A stretch of 64,000 nt of DNA from an uncultured Chloroflexota bacterium (GTDB lineage: Bacteria; Chloroflexota; Anaerolineae; Anaerolineales; Anaerolineaceae), in the NCBI GenBank assembly GCA_902791025.1, contig CADATZ010000003.1:1-64000 (forward strand), read 5' to 3'. Position numbers and translations under genes: made by a program. How positions within the stretch are numbered: position 1 is the first letter of the stretch; each line of letters opens with the position of its first letter. Below, piece after piece: positions 57,734 to 64,000 of this stretch. Below the pieces are notes generated by a model that made no database searches, was not told the DNA's origin, and saw only the letters and a program-made list of their open reading frames with translations.

Positions 57734-59011
57734 ATGTTGAACAAATCATATTTACTTCCATTAACGATCCTGCTCCTGTGCCTTTCTGTTCTTCCTGCTT
57801 TTTCCGAGGGGTGGGTTTACGGTCAGTTCGATACATGGTATGAAAAAAGCGATGGCAGCAGGCTCTCAAACGGAAAATATACCATAGATGGGGAAGATTA
57901 CATTTTTGATATGGAAGGAAACCGGGTGTTCAACCAATGGACGATTCTCACCGACGGTGAACGGTATTACAGCCTCAGTGACGGAAAAGTGGCGAAAAAC
58001 CAATGGATCAGCGATACATTCTATGTGGATGATACAGGCGCCATGGTGAGAGACCGCTGGTACAACGGCAATTACTTCGATATCGACGGTTTCCTTTCCG
58101 TTCCTCAGAATTCTCCTGCTGAGTCGTCCCTTCCTGAAAAATCAGCTTTTTTCGAGACAGAGTCGGATATCGACGGTTTTCTTCCCGTCTCTCAGGCTTC
58201 TCCTGCAGAACTGTCCCTTCCTGAGAATTCCGCTTTTTTAGAGACTGAGGCGGAAAACTTTGATGCCGGTTCGGGGATTCTGGCTTCCGATGAAGGCGGC
58301 GGATGCCTTGGGTATATCGAAAACGGTGATTACGCGGCGTATTACGGACTGGATTTCGGTGAAGGCGCTTATACATTCATCGCCAATGGCACAGCCCTTC
58401 ACGAGGGGGGTATCATCGAACTGCACATTGACAGTCTGAACGGACCGGTGATCGGCAGCTGCCGGATTACGGGTACGGAAAGCTGGGAGGGGTGGCGAGA
58501 CTTCAGCTGTGATATTGAGCCGATCTCAGGCGTACACGACCTCTATCTCGTTTTTCGCGGGAATACCGGGTATCTTTTCAACATTAATTTCTTCCAGTTT
58601 ACAGGACCAAACGTCAGAGTTACAAAGCCTGCCTATCGGATGTTTCCTGCGGGCCGATTTAATGACAACAGCGGTATATTTGGTGAGAATTACGGTGCGA
58701 ACATCGGATATATCGAAAACGGCGACTGGGTCATGTACAAAGAAATCGATTTTGAAGAAGGAGCAGGCTCTGCTGTGGTCCGTGCATCAGCCCTTTTTGA
58801 CGGCGGAACGATCGAATTCAGGCTGGACGGGATCAACGGGGTCCTGATCGGTACCTGTCCGGTCACAAATACAGAAGGCTGGGGATATTATTACGATTTC
58901 GGCTGCGGGATCAGCAATGCGGAAGGGATCCATGACCTTTATCTTGTTTTCCGCGGCGGCAGCGGATATCTTTTCAATATCCAAATGTTCTGGTTTGAAA
59001 AACAGCCCTGA
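57734..59011 (+). CDS. Secreted protein with choline-binding-like repeats and two CBM6 modules (425 aa)
   Basis: Signal peptide (LLPLTILLLCLSVLPAFS), then about 90 residues of glucan/choline-binding-like repeats (NQWTILTDGERYYSLSDGK, QWISDTFYVDDTGAMV). A linker follows in which a 29-residue segment is duplicated (first copy begins DIDGFLSVPQNSPAESS, second DIDGFLPVSQASPAELS). Two carbohydrate-binding CBM6 domains close the protein: AENFDAGSGILASDEGGGC ... IENGDYAAYYGLDF and IENGDWVMYKEIDF, each ending HDLYLVFRG and YLFNI. No catalytic domain: a surface or secreted polysaccharide binder. AAAGGA RBS. Confidence 0.85.
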   Translation: MLNKSYLLPLTILLLCLSVLPAFSEGWVYGQFDTWYEKSDGSRLSNGKYTIDGEDYIFDMEGNRVFNQWTILTDGERYYSLSDGKVAKNQWISDTFYVDDTGAMVRDRWYNGNYFDIDGFLSVPQNSPAESSLPEKSAFFETESDIDGFLPVSQASPAELSLPENSAFLETEAENFDAGSGILASDEGGGCLGYIENGDYAAYYGLDFGEGAYTFIANGTALHEGGIIELHIDSLNGPVIGSCRITGTESWEGWRDFSCDIEPISGVHDLYLVFRGNTGYLFNINFFQFTGPNVRVTKPAYRMFPAGRFNDNSGIFGENYGANIGYIENGDWVMYKEIDFEEGAGSAVVRASALFDGGTIEFRLDGINGVLIGTCPVTNTEGWGYYYDFGCGISNAEGIHDLYLVFRGGSGYLFNIQMFWFEKQP

Positions 59012-59027
59012 ACAGATAATTCGGGAA

Positions 59028-59065
59028 AGACCTCTGAGCTTATTCCTTCTCAGAGGTCTCTTTTT
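59028..59065. terminator. Terminator between convergent genes
   Basis: AGACCTCTGAG (59028-59038) pairs with CTCAGAGGTCT (59049-59059), followed by T residues on the plus strand. Confidence 0.85.
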
Positions 59066-59495
59066 ATGTCAGCCCGAGTTCGTCTTCGATCACATTCAGT
59101 TCATTTCCGGTCAGGTGCCATATCCGCAGCCATACTTCCCATTCGTACTTGCGGATCCCGATCTCGATGCCTTTCCCGTTGTATTCACCCACTAATTTGA
59201 CAATGTCAATCCCGGAAGACCGGATATATGAAATGAGCATATCGTCCGGGATATTCCCGTCTTCCTCCACCGGCAGGGCATGCTCTTCTTCACGCAGCTG
59301 AAGATCCTCAAAGAAGATCTTATCGATCTTCAGTCCCGGATGGCTGCGGATCAGCAGAGCATAATCGGCAGCTGAACCGATGTCTGTTACATACCGTGAT
59401 CTGTAGACGCGGATTTTGTCATAGTAATTATCGTCGAATTCGCGGATCAGCCCCGTTTCCTTATTTTTAGAGAACACATCTTTCAGGTTTTTCAT
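59064..59495 (-). CDS. Hypothetical protein (143 aa)
   Basis: 143 residues, soluble, acidic and Tyr/Trp-containing (IRKYEWEVWLRIWHLTG). No motif recognised. It follows the 457-aa gene after nine bases in the same operon. Confidence 0.55.
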   Translation of the reverse strand: MKNLKDVFSKNKETGLIREFDDNYYDKIRVYRSRYVTDIGSAADYALLIRSHPGLKIDKIFFEDLQLREEEHALPVEEDGNIPDDMLISYIRSSGIDIVKLVGEYNGKGIEIGIRKYEWEVWLRIWHLTGNELNVIEDELGLT

Positions 59496-59504
59496 GATGA
59501 ACTG

Positions 59505-60878
59505 CTATTCCTGTTTCAATTCCGCCTGTTCCATGGGCAGCCAGATGATCTGATCGCCGAATTCTTCGATCTCCTCTTCATAGACGTGCATGAAATCGAC
59601 GACTTTGCCGTATTCTGCAGGGAACATGCCTTCGCAGTATTTCGGTATTATGTTATGCGGAACGATCCCGATATGATCCGTCTCCTCGAACCGTGCCAGG
59701 ATCTCTTTCGCATCGCGCAGGACAACAGGCAGACCCGCCGCTGAAAGAGCCAGATAAAATTTCACAGCTTCAACCGGCCGGTGCAGGCCCATGACCATAA
59801 AGAAAAAGCCGCAGGGAAGGGATTCCGCTTCTTCTTTCGTGATCTTCCCGGTCTTTATTCTATGGTTCAGACGATGTCCGTCGTGACTTACATACAGGTC
59901 CAGATGAGTGCTGTTCCCGCCCCGAATGACCTCCCATGGATGTCCGCCCCCTCTGTCGATGTCAAAATACCATTTTTTCCAGGCCTCCGGATCATTAAGA
60001 TCGATCCCCGGTCCAGCATTCAGACCGTATCCTCTTCCCGAAAGTCCTTCGTCCCGTCCGTCCGCATGGGCGAAATACCGGTCTACAGGAGAAAGATCCG
60101 TATCCTGATAGCCGCAGCCATCGTAACCGATTGCGCAGGCGCGGAAGAAATCATTCGCGGTCATACTCTTCAGCCTTCCGATCTTCAGCCTGTCATTCAT
60201 CCCGGCATCCAGCAGCGTTTTGAATGCTGCCAGCGTTTCCGGTGTCAGGCCTTCCATGGACTGCTCCTTCCATTCCGGCTCCTTTTCCCAGACTACGGAG
60301 CGTCTGACCACGCCGGTGCGGAACGGATAAGGCAAAGCCGCATTGACGTGATCATTGTAGGTCCCGTTCCGGATCTTTTCCATAGATTCATCCGCAAGGT
60401 CTGTCAGGATGCCGCAGAGTTCAACGGCCTGATCCTCTGCCCCGCAATAAGTATCATCGCTGTCTTCCCTGTCCATATCCGCGCTGATGATCGTCTTATC
60501 GCCGAACGCGACCGCCCGGAAACCGAGTGCGCCGTCACGGTTGAAGCTTTCCACGGTCACAAGCCTGTACCAGCATGTCTCATCCGGATAATCCTCATGC
60601 CACCTTTCTTCGTATTCGGCATAGGATTCGACTTCACCCCATTCCAGCATATTCTCAAAGGATTCATAATCTTCGATCGTCCCTCTGGAAATTTCAATCC
60701 ATACCGCTTTCGCTTCATTATTATTTTTGAGCGGCGCCAGTTCTGAAAGAACGGAAAACAACGGCTCCATAGCCGCAGCGATTCTCTGGGAAGGAACTGA
60801 CGGATTCATATGCTCTCGGTCGAAATACCGGAGCAGATTGTCAATTTTCGGGGCTGTTATTTTTTCCTTCATCTGCAT
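59505..60878 (-). CDS. Hypothetical protein (457 aa)
   Basis: 457 residues, soluble. Contains an N-terminal acidic helix, a central ALPYPFRTGVVRRSVVW and ANDFFRACAIGYDGCGY, then PWEVIRGGNSTHLDLYVSHD and a Trp/Glu-rich end. Such single-domain proteins are annotated only as hypothetical, as far as I can judge. AGGA lies five bases before the start at 60878; an ATG two codons later is the alternative. Not an obvious enzyme. Confidence 0.6.
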   Translation of the reverse strand: MQMKEKITAPKIDNLLRYFDREHMNPSVPSQRIAAAMEPLFSVLSELAPLKNNNEAKAVWIEISRGTIEDYESFENMLEWGEVESYAEYEERWHEDYPDETCWYRLVTVESFNRDGALGFRAVAFGDKTIISADMDREDSDDTYCGAEDQAVELCGILTDLADESMEKIRNGTYNDHVNAALPYPFRTGVVRRSVVWEKEPEWKEQSMEGLTPETLAAFKTLLDAGMNDRLKIGRLKSMTANDFFRACAIGYDGCGYQDTDLSPVDRYFAHADGRDEGLSGRGYGLNAGPGIDLNDPEAWKKWYFDIDRGGGHPWEVIRGGNSTHLDLYVSHDGHRLNHRIKTGKITKEEAESLPCGFFFMVMGLHRPVEAVKFYLALSAAGLPVVLRDAKEILARFEETDHIGIVPHNIIPKYCEGMFPAEYGKVVDFMHVYEEEIEEFGDQIIWLPMEQAELKQE

Positions 60879-61027
60879 TTGATTCCTGTCTCAATTGTAC
60901 ACAAAACGGCCATTGTATATTATCAGTATCGGGAAAAAAATAACGGCGGATGCTGGAGATTTCGGGCCCTTTATATGGGAAGATTAGCATCCGCCGGTAT
61001 TTGAATCATAACACTTTTTGGAGAATA

Positions 61028-61732
61028 ATGGCAAAGCAAATCCTGAAAATCATTTTATCACTCGGCGCAGTCGCCCTGTCACTCTTATGCGGTCTGAATG
61101 CTGAAAAGCTCTTTGTGAAGAATCTGGGCTTGGTAACCATTCCTGTTCCGAATAGGGAAATTGAACCCTATACGGTTATTGCGGAAGACATGTTCACCAC
61201 GACCGAGTTCACGGGGTATATCAAAGACTTTGATTACGCAGTCAGTTACTCGTCACTGGACGGCCGTATGACAACCGGTACACTTGCCGCGGGTCTTCCG
61301 GTTCCCATGGCTTTCATATCCCAGGCTGCCGGCTTCTACATGGATGATCCGAAGCTCGAAATCGTTTCAATACCTGTTGCTCCGGGGCAGATGATCGGGG
61401 GAAACATCTATCCTGATCAATATATCAACCTTTATATCCGCCAGGAAAGAAAGGCCTCACAGGAATATGATGAAAACCTTTCCTCATGGAACAGTGGAAA
61501 CTCAAAATATGAAACTGTGAAAATTTCAAACCTGAAGGTTTCTGCTGTCCTGGATGAAAACGGGAACGATATTTATGCTTCAGACGGTAAGATCTCAGGG
61601 AAGAATCATGCAGAGATCCTTGTTCTGGCAGTAAGACCAGACCAGACGCAGACCATCATTGACGCCGCAGCGTCTGCGGAAAACACAGAATCCGGAACTT
61701 TGATCTGGGTGACCATTGCCAACAGAAAATAG
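61028..61732 (+). CDS. CpaB/RcpC-like pilus assembly protein
   Basis: 234 residues from ATG 61028 (TGGAGA upstream). N-terminal membrane anchor (IILSLGAVALSLLCGL), then a SAF-type beta-clip domain (VTIPVPNREIEPYTVIAEDM, LDGRMTTGTLAAGLPVPMAF) and the second conserved block KLEIVSIPVAPGQMIGGNIY PD followed by YINLYIRQ. CpaB/RcpC works with the secretin or outer assembly in Tad-type pili, here in a Gram-positive layout. It opens the rightmost cluster; 12 bases separate it from the next gene. Confidence 0.8.
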   Translation: MAKQILKIILSLGAVALSLLCGLNAEKLFVKNLGLVTIPVPNREIEPYTVIAEDMFTTTEFTGYIKDFDYAVSYSSLDGRMTTGTLAAGLPVPMAFISQAAGFYMDDPKLEIVSIPVAPGQMIGGNIYPDQYINLYIRQERKASQEYDENLSSWNSGNSKYETVKISNLKVSAVLDENGNDIYASDGKISGKNHAEILVLAVRPDQTQTIIDAAASAENTESGTLIWVTIANRK

Positions 61733-61744
61733 GAGTTTACCGGA

Positions 61745-62614
61745 ATGAATCTTATATTATTAACCGGAAAATTCTGCGGAATGCTGATGTCCGCGGGTTC
61801 ATTTATGCTTCTTTTTATGGTTTCCGATCTTCTGTTCAGGGGGATAGTCTATGCCGCAAACGCGGCTGATGCAGCAATTCATCACCGTCCGGGAAAGGAT
61901 ATCCGTCTTCTGCTGGATTCCGGATTCTCCGACGGGATCTCCGCCCTACACGGCACAATCCTTCCCCTGACTGCCACAGCGGTCATCTCAGGAATCCTGG
62001 TATGGCTGAAACCTGAAAAAGGAACTGCTATTCCAGTTATTCTTATCTGTCTGTGGGGAGCGGCTGCTGCATGCAATCTGAATATAAGATACCGCACTTC
62101 TTTCAGTTCCCACGGAGCCCTTTTTATTACAAAGTATTTTGCGTCTTTTGCATCATTGCAGGACCGTGCGGCATCACTCGATAATGCCTGCATATCGCTG
62201 CCGGAAGGAGATGTCAGAAAAAGGGGACTTTCAATGAGCAGAAAGCTCTCTAAAGGCGTACCCTGGAATGAAGCGGCAGAAACATTTGACAACGGAGAGT
62301 TCTGCGGAAAAGGGCTCGCTATCTGTCTGAAACTGTATGATGACAGAATATCCGAGCCGGACGAATCTGTTGTTCAGTTTTTTATGGGAACTCTTTCTGA
62401 TGCTTCCGCCGGTATCAGGTCGAGAATAACGGTACTGAAAAGTGCAGGGAGGATGCTTCTGACTTCCGTTATCGTTTATTCCGCAGCCTGCATTTATGAA
62501 ATGCGCTCCGCCCTGACTCCGGAATCTGCTGCTGTTCTTCTTATTTCAGGAGTTCTGCTGGCAGCGGCATCGGTACTGTTCAGGAATGTCTGCGTTTCCG
62601 GGAGGATGATATGA
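61745..62614 (+). CDS. TadB/TadC-like inner membrane platform protein
   Basis: 289 residues. N-terminal membrane segments (about 10-32, 75-110), a cytoplasmic stretch with ASLDNACISLPEGDVRKRGL and KLSKGVPWNEAAE, and C-terminal membrane segments (about 235-285). This topology and the G-x-P-x-x-E-A element resemble GspF/TadB/TadC platform proteins of the F family. Overlaps the next gene by four bases (ATGA). Sequence similarity was judged by eye only. Confidence 0.6.
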   Translation: MNLILLTGKFCGMLMSAGSFMLLFMVSDLLFRGIVYAANAADAAIHHRPGKDIRLLLDSGFSDGISALHGTILPLTATAVISGILVWLKPEKGTAIPVILICLWGAAAACNLNIRYRTSFSSHGALFITKYFASFASLQDRAASLDNACISLPEGDVRKRGLSMSRKLSKGVPWNEAAETFDNGEFCGKGLAICLKLYDDRISEPDESVVQFFMGTLSDASAGIRSRITVLKSAGRMLLTSVIVYSAACIYEMRSALTPESAAVLLISGVLLAAASVLFRNVCVSGRMI

Positions 62615-63351
62615 TTACAGATCTGGTTCAATTGAAGATGTTTCTGCCTGTTCCGGCTTTTGCAGCAGGTTTCTCATTATTTCTTTCTTTTTACTCTGCC
62701 GCATGTCTTTTGAAAGAAAGCATCAAATGGAAAAAACATCGCACGGAAATTCCCGGCAATGATAGCATAGGGAACGGGACGGACATAAGCAGATATGAAA
62801 GAATTGTCCGTGCTGAAACTTTGAAGTACACCTGGTATTACTCTGTTATGGAAACAGTTTCAATACTGGTTATGACTGCAGCGGTTCTCCTCCACGGAAG
62901 AATTATTAAAAATACCGGGATCTCCCTGTATATCCCGGTTCTCCTGATTTCATCATTGTCAGCTGTATTCTGTATTCTCATGAAAAAAAGATGGAAAGGG
63001 GCAGCCTGCGACAACCTGATTTCCTGTATAACACTTTTTACCGGTGCTGCAGGTGACTTTCACGCAGGGATCCGCATGATGCTTTCCGTATCGGTAATCG
63101 ATATCCCGATGAAATCAGTTCTTGAGAAAATACGGAATGACACCCCGGGTATTTCGGGAAACGACCTGATGCTGCTTACCGGACAGATCCTGCGATCAGA
63201 AAAGATCATCAATTATTCCGGACAGGAGATCGGGCAGAAAAAAAGCAAAGCCGGTTCTGAGCATTCTGGAAGATTCGATGCCTATAATTCCGGATTCGGA
63301 ATATTTTCTTTCGGAATTATTCTGCTCCTCAGCCTGCTTTTTAATTTCTGA
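62611..63351 (+). CDS. Second TadB/TadC-like membrane protein
   Basis: 246 residues, with membrane segments at about 10-32, 85-105 and 110-130 and a final one (GIILLLSLLFNF) at the end. A GDFHAGIRMMLSVSVIDIPM motif fits the cytoplasmic loop of F-type platform proteins. Coupled to the preceding gene by ATGA, as TadB and TadC usually are. The ATPase TadA and the pilin genes would be expected nearby but are not in the window. Confidence 0.6.
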   Translation: MITDLVQLKMFLPVPAFAAGFSLFLSFYSAACLLKESIKWKKHRTEIPGNDSIGNGTDISRYERIVRAETLKYTWYYSVMETVSILVMTAAVLLHGRIIKNTGISLYIPVLLISSLSAVFCILMKKRWKGAACDNLISCITLFTGAAGDFHAGIRMMLSVSVIDIPMKSVLEKIRNDTPGISGNDLMLLTGQILRSEKIINYSGQEIGQKKSKAGSEHSGRFDAYNSGFGIFSFGIILLLSLLFNF

Positions 63352-63394
63352 CCTGAAAATACAGCTGCTCATCCCGAGCGGCTTCTGTCTGAAT

Positions 63395-63970
63395 CTAATG
63401 TTTTCTCGAAGCGGTTTTGAAAAACCGCACTTTTTTGATCTGTTCTTTTTTCAGTTCCCAGAATACGGCCTGCACCCATTTTCCACGTGCAGTCCAGCTG
63501 TTTTCGAAAGGGGTTATATTGAAGATTCGCTCCCAGTTCTGTTCCATATATGTTTCCTTTTCAGAATCCGGAAGGGACTTATAATATGCATCCTGCTCAT
63601 CATACTCTTCTACCGATTCGGAAACAAGAAACCTGTTCAGGACACAGTGCCAGTTGTCAAAATCTGAAAGAAGCACGCATTCGTCCGGTATTTCAATCTC
63701 GATACAGGCGTAAAGCTCTCCTCCCGAACCGTAGCACCAGCGCTCACTACGAAGATCCGGTTTTCTGTGTTTCCAGCTCTGGATATACCAGGCCCACACC
63801 GGATACTGCACCCCTTCGGGAGGATCACCGATCCTTTTCTTCATATGTATCACAAGCCAGTCATAGGCGCTTGCAAAATCCGGATCGACATATCCGGAAT
63901 CACAGCGGTAAAAACCATCTTTCTGAATCTGGTCATAGATTTCTGCAGGCTGAAAGGTCCACAATATCAT
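63395..63970 (-). CDS. DUF3841 family protein
   Basis: 191 residues. Pattern of DUF3841: MILWTFQPAEIYDQIQKDGF, ASAYDWLVIHMKKRIG, YPVWAWYIQSWKHRKPDLRS, CVLLSDFDNWHCVLNRFL. A small Firmicutes protein of unknown function, thought to be a nucleotide-fold or ADP-ribosyltransferase-like unit by some; not shown here. GGGAG before the start at 63970. Convergent with the Tad-like genes. Confidence 0.85.
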   Translation of the reverse strand: MILWTFQPAEIYDQIQKDGFYRCDSGYVDPDFASAYDWLVIHMKKRIGDPPEGVQYPVWAWYIQSWKHRKPDLRSERWCYGSGGELYACIEIEIPDECVLLSDFDNWHCVLNRFLVSESVEEYDEQDAYYKSLPDSEKETYMEQNWERIFNITPFENSWTARGKWVQAVFWELKKEQIKKVRFFKTASRKH

Positions 63971-64000
63971 ACTTTTTACTCCCTGAAAACAGTTTACCGG

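Overview
The window reads as DNA from a Gram-positive anaerobe, most likely a gut or rumen Clostridia-type Bacillota. The grounds are GGAGG ribosome binding sites, moderate GC, sortases, DUF6273 and BspA-type leucine-rich repeat proteins, choline-binding-like repeats with CBM6 modules, PcfJ and DUF4314/DUF3846/DUF3841 proteins, and a yybP-ykoY riboswitch. Much of it, at least 0.4-40.5 kb, looks like one large integrative or plasmid-like element. No rRNA, CRISPR array, IS transposase or DNA polymerase gene was seen.

Layout. (1) 0.15-3.2 kb: a tRNA-Asp gene with its own promoter and terminator, then a large serine recombinase overlapped by a second recombinase-like gene that lacks the catalytic domain. 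(2) 3.2-7.8 kb: two secreted, membrane-anchored DUF5666-like repeat proteins around a DsbA-like thiol oxidoreductase. (3) 8-15.7 kb, plus strand: a replication-relaxation-like protein, a DUF192 protein, a Cas4/AddB-like iron-sulfur protein, a DnaB-like ATPase, two A24 prepilin peptidases and small membrane proteins. (4) 15.7-16.2 kb: a manganese riboswitch with a visible terminator switch ahead of a 53-residue histidine-rich membrane peptide. (5) 16.6-20.8 kb: a 1040-residue surface protein that ends in a sortase domain and carries a GC-rich block, then a secreted amidase. (6) 20.9-37.6 kb, minus strand: a long operon. From its promoter end it encodes a MoxR ATPase, a VWA protein, a sliding clamp, SSB, a UvrD-like helicase, a DnaG-like primase, an HD protein, PcfJ, several DUF proteins and a SprT-like metalloprotease. 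Most of its intergenic gaps hold a terminator-like hairpin directly before the next ribosome binding site. (7) 37.6-40.5 kb: a regulatory zone with a 35-bp repeat, three copies of a 20-bp palindrome, a small HTH protein, a SLOG-like protein and an element-encoded sigma-70 factor.

(8) 41-57 kb: two large paralogous Ig-like surface proteins bracket a run of unrelated small genes (DUF4180, an LRR-NnrE fusion, HIT, alpha/beta hydrolase, TPR, LRR) whose gaps share short repeated motifs. A stand-alone sortase and a secreted esterase-like protein follow. (9) 57-64 kb: a tautomerase, a CBM6 protein, uncharacterised minus-strand genes, and the start of a Tad-type pilus cluster (CpaB-like, then two TadB/TadC-like membrane proteins) that probably continues past the right edge.

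Inferred working picture: the recombinases move the element. The minus-strand operon supplies an almost complete replisome without a polymerase. The sigma factor, hairpins and palindromes regulate it. The prepilin peptidases and Tad genes build a surface pilus, and the sortases and adhesins remodel the host surface. Names rest on motifs read by eye, without database searches.
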